Of a DNA stretch of 42,483 nt, positions 1 through 8,257 are shown piece after piece. Location: assembly GCA_001771065.1 (NCBI GenBank), contig MESQ01000054.1, forward strand, positions 1 to 42,483. The letters run 5' to 3'. The notes under the pieces are model-generated. The model was not told the origin of the DNA, searched no databases, and saw only the letters and a program-made list of their open reading frames with translations. The stretch is from Burkholderiales bacterium RIFOXYD12_FULL_59_19 (GTDB lineage Bacteria; Pseudomonadota; Gammaproteobacteria; Burkholderiales; Burkholderiaceae_C). Numbering within the stretch: the first letter of the stretch is position 1; the number at the start of each line of letters is the position of its first letter. The position numbers were made by a program, and so were the translations under genes.

Positions 1-111
1 CGCAGCTTCGAATCCTACATTGTGGTCACCCTGGCCTACCTGGTGCTGGCGGTTGCACTGCGCCAGCTGCTGAACTGGTTTGGTCCCCGCTTCATTTTTG
101 TCAGCCGCTGA
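1..111 (+). CDS. Amino-acid ABC transporter permease (C-terminal end only)
   Basis: The window opens inside a reading frame that ends with the stop at 109-111 and supplies the last 36 residues of a protein. The visible tail has one hydrophobic segment (IVVTLAYLVLAVALRQLL) and a short basic end, as in the last helix of HisM/GlnP-type permeases. The next gene, starting 13 bp later, is a permease of the same kind and is followed by the matching ATPase, so this is probably the first permease of a two-permease polar amino-acid importer. The binding protein would lie upstream of the window. The substrate cannot be read. Confidence 0.7.
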   Translation, partial: RSFESYIVVTLAYLVLAVALRQLLNWFGPRFIFVSR

Positions 112-124
112 AGAGCACCGACCC

Positions 125-769
125 ATGGTTCAATTTTCACTCTGGGATATTTTTTCGTTTCTGCTCGGCGCCATGCGCTGGACCGTGTTGCTCTCGCTGA
201 TCGCGTTTGTGGGTGGCGGCCTGGTGGGGCTGGGTTTGCTGCTACTGCGCTTTTCCCAAGCGCGTGGTGTCGGTTTGGCAGTGAGCTGGTATGTGCAAAT
301 CTTCCAGGGCACACCGCTGCTGATGCAACTGTTTTTGGTGTACTTCGGGCTGGCCCTGCTGGGCATGGACACCTCGCCCATGGTCTCGGCGGCGATTTGT
401 CTCACCCTGTATGCCAGCGCCTACCTCACTGAAATCTGGCGTGGCTGCGTGAACGCGGTGCCGCGCGGGCAATGGGAAGCTTCGGCCAGTCTGGCGCTGG
501 ACTACCAGCAGCAAATGCGCCATGTGATCCTGCCCCAGGCCATGCGTGTGGCCATTGCCCCCACCGTGGGTTTTATGGTGCAGATCGTCAAGGGCACCGC
601 GCTGGCTTCCGTGATCGGTTTTGTCGAGTTGACCAAGGCCGGGCAGATGATTTCCAACGCGACTTACCAACCCTTTCTGGCCTACACCTTTGTGGGTCTT
701 TTGTACTTTGCCCTGTGTTATCCGCTGTCATGGTGGAGCCAGCGGCTGGAAAACCGCCGACTGGCGTGA
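125..769 (+). CDS. Polar amino-acid ABC transporter permease
   Basis: This 214-residue inner-membrane protein belongs to the HisM/GlnP family of permeases for polar amino acids. It has about five hydrophobic segments. The EAA-type loop that contacts the ATPase is visible near residues 118-140 (QWEASASLALDYQQQMRHVI, ending in the usual ILPQAMR). The ATG at 125 was chosen because the family start falls there and it lies 13 bp after the preceding permease stop; a frame extension to 80 would overlap that gene. The ATPase gene follows 4 bp later. Glutamate/aspartate or a similar amino acid is a fair guess for the substrate, but nothing in the sequence fixes it. Confidence 0.88.
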   Translation: MVQFSLWDIFSFLLGAMRWTVLLSLIAFVGGGLVGLGLLLLRFSQARGVGLAVSWYVQIFQGTPLLMQLFLVYFGLALLGMDTSPMVSAAICLTLYASAYLTEIWRGCVNAVPRGQWEASASLALDYQQQMRHVILPQAMRVAIAPTVGFMVQIVKGTALASVIGFVELTKAGQMISNATYQPFLAYTFVGLLYFALCYPLSWWSQRLENRRLA

Positions 770-773
770 TCTC

Positions 774-1532
774 ATGACTGACACAAACCCCCCCGCTTTT
801 TCTCTGGTTGACATCCGTGGACTGCACAAGCGCTTTGGCGCCACCGAGGTGCTCAAGGGCATTGACCTGCAGGTCCGGCGCAAGGAAGTGGTCTGCATCA
901 TCGGCAAGAGCGGCTCTGGCAAAAGCACGCTGCTGCGCTGCATCAATGGCCTTGAGACCTTCGAGGCGGGCAGTTTGAGTGTTGACGGGCAGGCGCTCAA
1001 ACACACGGACCGGGACGCCATGCGCAACTTGCGGCAACAGGTGGGCATGATTTTTCAGAGCTTCAACCTCTTTCCCCATCTGAGCGCCGGGCGCAACGTG
1101 ATGCTGGCACCCTCGCTGGTCAAGGGTATCCCCAGGGATGATGCGCGCACGCGCGCCCAGGCCTTGTTGGAACGGGTTGGCCTGGGGCCTTTGTTTGATC
1201 GCTTGCCTGAACAGCTCTCGGGTGGTCAGCAGCAGCGCGTGGCCATTGCCCGGGCCCTGGCGATGGACCCCACCGTGCTGCTGTGTGATGAAATTACCTC
1301 GGCCCTGGACCCCGAGCTGGTGGGCGAAGTGCTGCAGGTGGTCGAAATGCTGGCCGACGAGGGCATGACCCTGATTCTGGTGACGCATGAAATGGCCTTT
1401 GCCCGCAAGGTGAGCGACCGCGTGGTGTTCATGCACCAGGGGCTCATCCACGAAGCCGGCACACCTGACGAGATATTCAACCACCCGCAGTCACCGGAGC
1501 TGCAGCAATTTTTGTCGGCCTTGCGCGACTGA
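774..1532 (+). CDS. Polar amino-acid ABC transporter ATP-binding protein
   Basis: This 252-residue ABC ATPase is of the GlnQ/HisP type and energises the two permeases upstream. Walker A is GKSGSGKST (residues 44-52), the signature is LSGGQQQRVAIARAL, and Walker B is VLLCDEITSALDPE, followed by the switch histidine in ILVTHEM. Cys-Asp-Glu in Walker B (CDEITSALD) is common in this subfamily. The ATG at 774 lies 4 bp after the permease stop; an in-frame extension back to 690 would overlap the permease and was rejected. It is the last gene of its operon. The next gene is separated by 131 bp that contain a regulatory palindrome and belongs to a different function. Confidence 0.92.
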   Translation: MTDTNPPAFSLVDIRGLHKRFGATEVLKGIDLQVRRKEVVCIIGKSGSGKSTLLRCINGLETFEAGSLSVDGQALKHTDRDAMRNLRQQVGMIFQSFNLFPHLSAGRNVMLAPSLVKGIPRDDARTRAQALLERVGLGPLFDRLPEQLSGGQQQRVAIARALAMDPTVLLCDEITSALDPELVGEVLQVVEMLADEGMTLILVTHEMAFARKVSDRVVFMHQGLIHEAGTPDEIFNHPQSPELQQFLSALRD

Positions 1533-1620
1533 TCCGGGGCTGCCGGCAAAAACGCACGGGTGCGTGAGGTTTGACGGGTGGCCTTGTTTTCAGGCCTGAA
1601 TGGCACCCTGCGCCATGGCA

Positions 1621-1656
1621 CAGGTTTTGCTTTCCAATCTTGGATACAAGATTGGA
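1621..1656 (+). promoter_or_regulatory. Putative GntR operator in front of allophanate hydrolase
   Basis: Positions 1633-1656 form a perfect 10-bp inverted repeat (TCCAATCTTG, spacer GATA, CAAGATTGGA). The preceding bases 1621-1632 (CAGGTTTTGC and two more) match those in front of a second palindrome at 8161-8192. The shared core is AATCTTGNATNCAAGATT. The GntR/FCD-type regulator encoded at 15525-16280 is the only regulator in the cluster, and FCD-type regulators commonly bind short palindromes of this kind. The assignment to that protein is inference. The site ends only 7 bp before the chosen ATG at 1664, so bound protein would block transcription or early translation. Confidence 0.7.
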
Positions 1657-1663
1657 TTCCAAA

Positions 1664-3394
1664 ATGGTGCAACACATTCATCCTGACACCCCTTCACAAC
1701 CTGGTGCCGACCTTTCGCAGGCGTTGGCCGACTCAGCCTGGATTTTGCGTCTTGAATCGCCTCTGGTCACCCGCCAGGAGGGGCCGCTGGCTGGCTTGTG
1801 TTTTGCAGTCAAGGACAACATCGATGTGGCTAAGCTGGAAACCACGGCAGCCTGTCCCGCCTTCGCGTTCACGGCGGGGGCACATGCCCATGTGGTGCAA
1901 AAATTGCTCGATGCTGGTGCGGCCTTGCAGGGTAAAACCAATCTTGATCAATTTGCCTGTGGCCTGAACGGCACCCGGTCCCCGTACGGTGCGGTGCCCA
2001 ATGCCTTTGATGCCGCCTATGTGTCGGGTGGTTCCAGTGCCGGCTCGGCTTATGTGGTGGCCACGGGTCAGGTTGATTTTTCCTTGGGCACCGACACCGC
2101 CGGGTCGGGCAGGGTACCGGCCGGGCTTAACAATATTGTGGGTCTCAAGCCCAGCAAAGGGCTGCTCAGTGCGCGCGGTGTCTTGCCGGCGGCGCAAAGT
2201 GTCGACTGCGTTTCCATCTTTGCCCGTACCGTGGCGGTGGCTGCCAAGGTGCTTGCGGCGAGCATGGGTTATGACCCGCTGGACCCGTATTCCCGCCAAC
2301 TGGACTTAAGCCAACAAAGCTGGGGCGCATCGTTCCGGTTTGGCGTGCCGGATGTGCTGCCGTTTTTTGACGACGCACAGGCTCAGGCGGCGTTTGCCGA
2401 GGCGGTTGAGCGGCTGCGTGCCCTGGGCGGTGTCCCGGTGCCCATTGACTACACTCCCTTGGCCCAGAGTGCTGCGCTGCTTTATGAGAGCGCCCTGGTC
2501 GCGGAACGTTATGCGGCCATCCGGCCGTTTTTTGACGCCCATGAAGACCAGCTGATCGAGCCCGTGCGCGCCATCATTGGCAAGGGGCGCCAGTACAGTG
2601 CCGCCGATCTGTTTGAGGCGCAAACCCAGTTGCGCGCCTATGGCCAGCAAGCCGCCAAAATGTGGCACGACATTGACGTGCTGCTGGTGCCCACAGCCCC
2701 CACCCACTACACCATCACCGACATGCAGGCCGACCCGGTGACGCTTAACCGCAACCTGGGTGCCTACACCAATTTTGTCAATTTGCTCGACTACGCCGCC
2801 ATCTCGGTGCCCAGCAGCATCCGGCCTGATGGGCTGCCTTTTGGCATCACCCTGGTCGGTCTCTGTGGCAGCGACTGGCCACTGGCTGAACTCGGCCAGC
2901 GTTACCACCATGCGACCGGACTCAGCCAGGGGGCGCTGGGACTGGCCTTGCCGGACATGCAGGCCCTGGGCGGCGCCGGGCAGCAGGGGCAGACCCTGCC
3001 GGTGGCGGTGGTGGGTGCGCACCTGTCGGGCATGCCACTCAACAGCCAATTGACCGAGCGCGGTGCCCGTCTGATTCAGAGCACCCACACTGCCGACTGT
3101 TACCGTTTGTATGCCTTGCCGGGTACTACACCCCCCAAGCCCGGATTGCGGCGTGTCGCCGGGCAGGGCGCCGCCATTGCTGTGGAGGTGTGGAACATGC
3201 CGCTGCAACAACTGGGCGGCTTTTTGGCACTGATACCGCCGCCGCTGGGTCTGGGCAAGCTCGAACTGGCCGATGGCAGTTGGGTCACCGGCTTCATTTG
3301 CGAGGGCCATGCCCTGGACGACGCGCTGGACGTCACCGGGCACGGTGGCTGGCGCGCTTATCTGGCTTCTCTCAAACCTACGACCACGGCCTGA
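1664..3394 (+). CDS. atzF: Allophanate hydrolase (amidase-signature family)
   Basis: This 576-residue protein hydrolyses allophanate to ammonia and CO2, the last step of biuret/cyanuric-acid type nitrogen release. The N-terminal amidase domain has the full catalytic set: Lys50 (FAVKDNID), cis-Ser124 (SGGSSAGSA) and nucleophile Ser148 (GTDTAGSGRVPA). The spacings of 74 and 24 residues equal those of the characterised AtzF (K91/S165/S189). A separate C-terminal domain from about residue 440 (VVGAHLSGMPLNSQL...) corresponds to the allophanate hydrolase C-domain that handles decarboxylation. There is no biotin-dependent urea carboxylase next door, so the allophanate source is more likely biuret/carboxybiuret than urea. 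The ATG at 1664 sits just behind the operator; a TTG at 1571 is possible in frame but reads through the palindrome. Confidence 0.93.
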   Translation: MVQHIHPDTPSQPGADLSQALADSAWILRLESPLVTRQEGPLAGLCFAVKDNIDVAKLETTAACPAFAFTAGAHAHVVQKLLDAGAALQGKTNLDQFACGLNGTRSPYGAVPNAFDAAYVSGGSSAGSAYVVATGQVDFSLGTDTAGSGRVPAGLNNIVGLKPSKGLLSARGVLPAAQSVDCVSIFARTVAVAAKVLAASMGYDPLDPYSRQLDLSQQSWGASFRFGVPDVLPFFDDAQAQAAFAEAVERLRALGGVPVPIDYTPLAQSAALLYESALVAERYAAIRPFFDAHEDQLIEPVRAIIGKGRQYSAADLFEAQTQLRAYGQQAAKMWHDIDVLLVPTAPTHYTITDMQADPVTLNRNLGAYTNFVNLLDYAAISVPSSIRPDGLPFGITLVGLCGSDWPLAELGQRYHHATGLSQGALGLALPDMQALGGAGQQGQTLPVAVVGAHLSGMPLNSQLTERGARLIQSTHTADCYRLYALPGTTPPKPGLRRVAGQGAAIAVEVWNMPLQQLGGFLALIPPPLGLGKLELADGSWVTGFICEGHALDDALDVTGHGGWRAYLASLKPTTTA

Positions 3395-3453
3395 CAGCGG
3401 ACCGCTGCACTTGATCTCCCGGAAATCTCATTAACCCCCTGAAAGGAAAACCC

Positions 3454-4482
3454 ATGTCTGACTCGCAAAAAATCACCCCACGCGCCATGCCCCAGCCTGA
3501 TGAAGGCAACTCCCGGCGGCAGGTACTGCAACGGGCTGGCGTGGTGCTGGGTGCGCTCGCCATGCCCTCCATCGTGCGGGCCCAGACCGGTCCCAAGATT
3601 AGGGTGGGTTACTGGCCCATTGCAGCCGGCCTGCCTTTTTACGCCGCCGTCGAGCTGGGTTATTTCAAGGAGGCCGGCCTGAACGTCGAGGTGGTGCGTT
3701 TTGCTGGCGCGCAGCAAATCATGGAGGGCATGCTGGCCGACCGTGTGGACGGCAGTGCCAACGGCACCGGTTCGGCCAACATTGCCGTGGGCGAGATGGC
3801 CGCGCCGGGCTCATTCAAGATTTTCTGTTCCAACCCCAGCAACCTGAAAAATGTGCTTGACGAGGTCATCGTGCCGGTCGGCAGCAGCGCCAAAACCATG
3901 GCTGACCTCAAAGGCAAACGTATTGGCTCGGGCCCCGGCATCCAGAACGTGACGCTGGCCAAGACCGTGCTGGAGCGCGGCGGCGCCACCGGTGCCACCG
4001 TGGTGGAGTTACCCATCGGCCAGCACGTGGCCGCCCTGGCTGCGGGCCAACTTGATGGTGCCTACACCCTGGAGCCCACCGGCACCATTGGCCGCCTGAA
4101 CGGCACCACCCGGGTGCTGGAAGCCGGCGTCATCGCCAAATACGTGTTGGGTGACCCGATGGCGCCCTGGTTTGGTGGCTCGGCTTCACTCACCGCCAGT
4201 TTCATCAAGGCCCATCCGGACGTGGCCAAAAAATACATTGCCGCCTACGGCAAGGGTGTCGCCTATGTGCGCAGCAAGCCAGTCGAGGCGCGCCAATTTC
4301 TCAAGGGCTACACCGCCATCGAAGGCGCCTTGACCCGTGAGGTGCCGCTGGCGGCGTACACCATGTACAACGAGTTCACCCCGGCGGACGTTGCCCATTT
4401 TCAGAAGTTCTTTGACCTGTTCACAGAAAAAGGCGTGTTCCCGTCGCGCCTGCTGGTGGACACCATGCTCTACAAGGGCTAA
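3454..4482 (+). CDS. ABC transporter substrate-binding protein, NMT1/SsuA type, Tat-exported
   Basis: A 342-residue periplasmic binding protein. It has a twin-arginine signal (SRRQVLQRAG, residues 21-30, then a hydrophobic stretch and IVRAQ cleavage region), followed by an NMT1-like fold: IRVGYWPIAAGLPFYAAVE, the cysteine-poor central part, and the ADLKGKRIG motif typical of nitrate/sulfonate/taurine/pyrimidine-precursor binding proteins. A good ribosome site (GAAAGG) precedes the ATG. It is followed by its permease (6 bp later) and ATPase. Its place between the atzF and atzGEH genes suggests that it brings in a urea-derived or related nitrogen compound. The actual ligand is unknown; Tat export hints at cytoplasmic folding before export. 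Confidence 0.87.
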   Translation: MSDSQKITPRAMPQPDEGNSRRQVLQRAGVVLGALAMPSIVRAQTGPKIRVGYWPIAAGLPFYAAVELGYFKEAGLNVEVVRFAGAQQIMEGMLADRVDGSANGTGSANIAVGEMAAPGSFKIFCSNPSNLKNVLDEVIVPVGSSAKTMADLKGKRIGSGPGIQNVTLAKTVLERGGATGATVVELPIGQHVAALAAGQLDGAYTLEPTGTIGRLNGTTRVLEAGVIAKYVLGDPMAPWFGGSASLTASFIKAHPDVAKKYIAAYGKGVAYVRSKPVEARQFLKGYTAIEGALTREVPLAAYTMYNEFTPADVAHFQKFFDLFTEKGVFPSRLLVDTMLYKG

Positions 4483-4487
4483 GCACC

Positions 4488-5321
4488 ATGGCGGATTCCA
4501 TCACCCCCGAGGCACGTCCGCCCTGGACGCCTGGGCAAGCCGCGCCAACGCTTGCCGTCCCGCGCAAGCCGTCCTGGGACCGGGCCCTGCCGTTCATCGG
4601 CCCGGTGCTGCTGTTCATCGTTTGGGACTTGGTGGTGCGCCTGGGTTTCATCAAACCCATCTTGCTGCCGCCCCCGGCGGACACGGTCACGGCCCTGATC
4701 AACGGGCTGGCCGGGGGGCCGCTGCTGAAGGACTTTGCGGTCACGCTGTGGCGCACGTGCCAGGCTTTCATGATGGCGGCGGTGATTGGCGTGCCGCTGG
4801 GCGTGGTGCTGGGCAGCAACGAAAAGGCCTATCGATCGGTGGAGTTTCTGGTGGACTTTTTCCGCTCGACACCTTCGTCGGCCCTGATCCCCCTGTTCCT
4901 GATGATCTTTGGCGTGTCTGACATCAACAAGGTGGCAATCGCGACCTTTGGTGCTTTGCTGATCGTGGTGTTCAACAGTGCCTACGGTGTGATCAACGCG
5001 CGCAAACAGCGTGTGATGGCGGCCCGGGTCATGGGGGCGTCACGCTGGCAGATTTTCAGGGACGTGCTGATCTGGGAAAGCCTGCAGCCCAGCTTTGTCG
5101 GCCTGCGCTCGGCGGTCTCGATGGCGCTGGTGATTGTGATCGTGGCCGAGATGTTCATTGGCTCGGACAGCGGTCTGGGCAACCGCATCATCAATTCGCA
5201 ACAGGTCATGAATGTGCGCGACATGTACGCCTCGATTCTGGCCGCCGGGGCCATGGGTTACACGCTCAATGTTCTTTTCCTGATGGCTGAGCGCCGCATT
5301 GTTCACTGGAGTGGCAGATGA
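4488..5321 (+). CDS. ABC transporter permease, SsuC/TauC type
   Basis: This 277-residue inner-membrane permease belongs to the binding-protein-dependent family used by nitrate, taurine and sulfonate importers. After a proline-rich cytoplasmic head of about 35 residues it shows about six hydrophobic segments. The coupling loop ARVMGASRWQIFRDV lies around residues 180-195, and the tail is KPSF/SVSMALVIVIVAEM-like. It starts 5 bp after the binding protein and its stop overlaps the ATPase start (ATGA), so the three are translated as one transport unit. Confidence 0.9.
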   Translation: MADSITPEARPPWTPGQAAPTLAVPRKPSWDRALPFIGPVLLFIVWDLVVRLGFIKPILLPPPADTVTALINGLAGGPLLKDFAVTLWRTCQAFMMAAVIGVPLGVVLGSNEKAYRSVEFLVDFFRSTPSSALIPLFLMIFGVSDINKVAIATFGALLIVVFNSAYGVINARKQRVMAARVMGASRWQIFRDVLIWESLQPSFVGLRSAVSMALVIVIVAEMFIGSDSGLGNRIINSQQVMNVRDMYASILAAGAMGYTLNVLFLMAERRIVHWSGR

Positions 5322-6139
5322 CCGAAGTTCTCAATGGCCCGGTGTACGCCGAGGTGCCGACCCCCGTGTTCCAGCCGGGACCAAAGGGCACCCACATCAC
5401 GATCCGCGGCCTGACCAAATACTTTGCCGGTTGGCCGCTGTATGAAAATTTTGACCTTGACATCCCCAAGCACAAAATTGTGTCGGTGTTTGGACCGAAC
5501 GGCTGTGGCAAGTCCACGCTGATCAACATGATTGCGGGCCTGGTGCCGATTGACGCCGGTGAAATCCTGTTTGACGGCAAGTCGCTGCAGGACACCAAAA
5601 TTGGCTACGTTTTCCAGAACTACCGCGAGGCCCTGTTCCCGTGGATGCGCACCATTGACAACATTGCCTACCCGCTCAAGCTGGAGGGTCAATCCAAGGC
5701 CGAGGTGGACCGCCGCATGGCCGAACTGGTGGCCTCGTTTGATGTGAAGTTTGACCTCAATCGTTACCCCTACGAGCTGTCGGGGGGGCAGCAGCAAACC
5801 GCCTCGATCATGCGGGCGCTGGCGCCCAAGCCCGAAGTGCTGTTTTTGGATGAGCCGTTTTCGGCTTTGGACTTTGAGATGACGCTGTTCATCCGTGAAA
5901 AGCTGCAAGAGGTGTTCATGCAGACCGGCACCACCATGCTGCTGGTGTCGCACGACCTGGAAGAAGCGGTGTACCTGGCCGACGAGGTGCTGCTGCTCAC
6001 CAAGCGCCCGACCCGGGTGGCCGAGATCCTGCACTACGGCGATGCCCGGCCACGCACGCTGGAGACCTTGAGTGAAGCCAGCTTCATCCAGATGAAAAAA
6101 CGCAGCCTGGAGATTTTCCAACGGGAGGTTCGGCGATGA
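5318..6139 (+). CDS. ABC transporter ATP-binding protein, SsuB/TauB type
   Basis: This 273-residue ATPase powers the SsuC-type permease upstream. Walker A is GPNGCGKST (residues 59-67), Walker B is VLFLDEPFSALD, and the switch region is LLVSHDLEEAVYLAD. The signature reads LSGGQQQTASIMRAL: the arginine that normally follows LSGGQQQ is a threonine, an uncommon but not disabling change. The first 25 or so residues are an extra N-terminal head. The start overlaps the permease stop, and its own stop overlaps the start of the AtzG-like gene (ATGA), so transporter and amidase genes form one transcript. Confidence 0.9.
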   Translation: MTEVLNGPVYAEVPTPVFQPGPKGTHITIRGLTKYFAGWPLYENFDLDIPKHKIVSVFGPNGCGKSTLINMIAGLVPIDAGEILFDGKSLQDTKIGYVFQNYREALFPWMRTIDNIAYPLKLEGQSKAEVDRRMAELVASFDVKFDLNRYPYELSGGQQQTASIMRALAPKPEVLFLDEPFSALDFEMTLFIREKLQEVFMQTGTTMLLVSHDLEEAVYLADEVLLLTKRPTRVAEILHYGDARPRTLETLSEASFIQMKKRSLEIFQREVRR

Positions 6140-6357
6140 ATGAGATGCACATATTGGCCTACGTCAAGGCAAGCGCTGCGGCGCAGGGCTTGGTGCTCGA
6201 TGATGCGCGGGCGCAGCGTGTGGCCAGCCACCTGGCGCGTACCGCCCATCTGGCGCAGCTGCTCGAAGGCTTCCCTTTGGGCGTCGAGGATGAGCCAGCT
6301 GAACTCTACCGGCCGCTCCCCTTTTCCGAAATACCCCACAAGGAAGGTGCGCCGTGA
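6136..6357 (+). CDS. atzG: AtzG-like small subunit of 1-carboxybiuret hydrolase (DUF4089)
   Basis: This 73-residue protein is predicted to be largely helical. It matches the short DUF4089/AtzG family in size, in character (HLARTAHLAQLLEGFPLGVEDEPAELYRP) and in its position directly before an AtzE-type amidase. In the characterised system AtzG packs against AtzE in a GatCA-like complex and is needed for stable activity. It overlaps the ATPase stop upstream (ATGA) and the amidase start downstream (GTGA), so it should be made in step with AtzE. The function is by family and context; no catalytic residues are expected. Confidence 0.85.
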   Translation: MNEMHILAYVKASAAAQGLVLDDARAQRVASHLARTAHLAQLLEGFPLGVEDEPAELYRPLPFSEIPHKEGAP

Positions 6358-7763
6358 AAAATACAGCCCTTGAAATCGAAGGTCTAGACAGCTTTGCCTT
6401 GGCACGCGCCATCCGCGCCGGTGACTGCAGCGCCTGCGAGGTGCTGGAGGCCAGCATGGCGCGGATCGAGCGCACCGATGGCGCCGTCAACGCTTTCACC
6501 GGCAAGAGCTACCCGCGCGCACGCCAGGAAGCGGCGGCGGTGGACGCCCTGTGCGCGCGCGGTGAGGCCTTGCCGCCGCTGGCTGGTGTGCCTTATGCGG
6601 TCAAGAACCTGTTTGATATTGCAGGCGAAGTCACGCTGGCGGGTTCGAAGATCAACCGCAGCCATGCGCCTGCCGCCCAAGATGCTTTTCTGGTAGGCCG
6701 TATGCAGGCGGCGGGGGCCGTGTTGCTGGGCGCGCTCAACATGGACGAATACGCCTACGGTTTCACCACCGAAAACACGCACTATGGCGCCACCCACAAT
6801 CCGCATGATTTGACCCGGGTGGCGGGCGGCTCCTCGGGCGGCTCCGGCGCGGCCGTGGCGGCGGGGCAGGTTGGTATCACGCTGGGCTCGGACACCAATG
6901 GCTCGATTCGCGTGCCCGCGTCGCTGTGCGGCGTGTGGGGTTTGAAGCCCACTTTTGGCCGCCTGTCACGGCGGGGCAGTTACCCGTTTGTACACAGCAT
7001 CGACCACCTTGGGCCGCTGGCCGATTCGGTGGACAGCCTGGCACTGGTCTATGACGCCTTGCAGAGTCCGGACCCGCTGGACCCCGGCTGCCACGCGTCA
7101 AGTGTGCAGCCGGTAGGGGACCTGTCACGGGGTCTTGCCGGTTTGCGTATTGGCGTGCTGGGCGGCTATTTTCATGAGCATGCGAGTGCCCCCGCACGTG
7201 ATGCCCTGATGATTGCCGCCAAGGCTTTGGGAGCCACCGATGTGGTCACCTGGCCCGACGCGGTCCAAGGTCGCGCCGCTGCGTTCATCATCTCGGCGGC
7301 CGAGGGCGGCAGCTTGCACCTGGACGACTTGCGCATACGGGCAGACGATTTTGAGCCACTGTCGGTGGACCGCTTCATCGCCGGTGCCTTGACGCCCGCC
7401 CACTGGTACCTGCGGGCGCAGCGTTTTCGCCGGGTCTACCGTGACAAGGTCAATGCCCTGTTTCAGCACTGGGATGTGCTGCTGGCGCCAGCCACGCCGG
7501 TGGCTGCGCCCGAAATTGGTGCCGAGTGGATCGACATCAATGGCACGCGTCACCCGTCGCGCCCCTCCATGGGGCTGTTGACGCAACCGGTTTCCTTTGC
7601 CGGCTGCCCGGTGGTCGCGGCCCCGCTGTGGCCTGCTGGCAGCGCGGGCCTGCCCATCGGCGTGCAAGTGATTGCAGCCCCCTGGCGCGAAGACCTGGCG
7701 CTGCGCGCTGCTTTTGCGCTGCAAAGCGCGGGGGTGGCGCATCTCAAACCTGTGGAACTCTGA
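6354..7763 (+). CDS. atzE: AtzE-like 1-carboxybiuret hydrolase (amidase-signature family)
   Basis: This 469-residue amidase has the catalytic set Lys84 (YAVKNLFD), cis-Ser160 (AGGSSGGSG) and nucleophile Ser184 ([13 protein letters not shown]). AtzE removes ammonia from 1-carboxybiuret to give 1,3-dicarboxyurea, which prevents loss of the labile intermediate to biuret. The call as AtzE rather than a general amidase or GatA rests on the DUF4089 gene immediately before it, the AtzH-like gene immediately after it, and atzF in the same cluster. The start is GTG at 6354, overlapping the AtzG stop. Unlike AtzF it has no extra C-terminal domain. Confidence 0.87.
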   Translation: MKNTALEIEGLDSFALARAIRAGDCSACEVLEASMARIERTDGAVNAFTGKSYPRARQEAAAVDALCARGEALPPLAGVPYAVKNLFDIAGEVTLAGSKINRSHAPAAQDAFLVGRMQAAGAVLLGALNMDEYAYGFTTENTHYGATHNPHDLTRVAGGSSGGSGAAVAAGQVGITLGSDTNGSIRVPASLCGVWGLKPTFGRLSRRGSYPFVHSIDHLGPLADSVDSLALVYDALQSPDPLDPGCHASSVQPVGDLSRGLAGLRIGVLGGYFHEHASAPARDALMIAAKALGATDVVTWPDAVQGRAAAFIISAAEGGSLHLDDLRIRADDFEPLSVDRFIAGALTPAHWYLRAQRFRRVYRDKVNALFQHWDVLLAPATPVAAPEIGAEWIDINGTRHPSRPSMGLLTQPVSFAGCPVVAAPLWPAGSAGLPIGVQVIAAPWREDLALRAAFALQSAGVAHLKPVEL

Positions 7764-7764
7764 C

Positions 7765-8151
7765 ATGGACATCAACCTCCCCGACGTACACGCCGAAGTC
7801 ACGCATTATTCGACCCTCTATGAACAAGCCCTGGTCAGCAACGACGTGGCCATGCTGGACGAATTGTTCTGGAACAGTCCACACACCCTGCGTTACGGTG
7901 TCACCGAAAACCTTTACGGGTACGAGGCAATCTGCGCCTTTCGGGCCGGGCGCCTCGCGCAAGGACTGGCGCGCACCATTTTGAAGAGCGTCATCACCAC
8001 GTATGGGCGCGACGCTGCCACCGTCAACCTGGAGTTTCAGCGCACCGGCAGCGCGCACACTGGTCGCCAGAGCCAGACCTGGCTACGCACACCGCAGGGC
8101 TGGCGGGTGGTGGCGGCCCATGTGAGTTTGCTCACTTTGAGTTCGTCTTGA
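7765..8151 (+). CDS. atzH: AtzH-like NTF2-fold protein (DUF3225)
   Basis: This 128-residue protein has the look of the SnoaL/NTF2-like fold: an N-terminal helix ([18 protein letters not shown]), then strands ending in [22 protein letters not shown]. The DUF3225/AtzH family regularly follows atzG-atzE and has been assigned as 1,3-dicarboxyurea decarboxylase, making allophanate for AtzF. The ATG at 7765 is 1 bp after the amidase stop; a longer frame from 7672 would run back through atzE and was rejected. It ends the first operon, and an operator-bearing gap follows. Confidence 0.82.
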   Translation: MDINLPDVHAEVTHYSTLYEQALVSNDVAMLDELFWNSPHTLRYGVTENLYGYEAICAFRAGRLAQGLARTILKSVITTYGRDAATVNLEFQRTGSAHTGRQSQTWLRTPQGWRVVAAHVSLLTLSSS

Positions 8152-8160
8152 AGTTCGGCA

Positions 8161-8192
8161 CAGTTTTTGCATCCAATCTTGTATTCAAGATT
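8161..8192 (+). promoter_or_regulatory. Putative GntR operator in front of the BMP-type transporter
   Basis: Positions 8175-8192 hold AATCTTG-TATT-CAAGATT, a 7-bp perfect inverted repeat with the same core as the site at 1633-1656. The 14 bases in front (CAGTTTTTGCATCC) also match the other site almost base for base. The site lies 66 bp before the start of the binding-protein gene at 8258, and the 106-bp gap has no other strong feature. Two near-identical copies, each in front of a transcription unit of one catabolic cluster that also encodes a GntR regulator, make a shared operator likely. Confidence 0.7.
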
Positions 8193-8257
8193 TTTGCGTC
8201 AAAAAATGCACCATCCTGAAGCATTCAACCCTTGTCCTAACCCTCGGAGAACTGAGC

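Noticed and set aside
1552..1565. Short hairpin ACGCAC/GTGCGT after the amino-acid ABC operon as a terminator
   Set aside because: The loop is only two bases and no T-run follows; too weak to list as a terminator.
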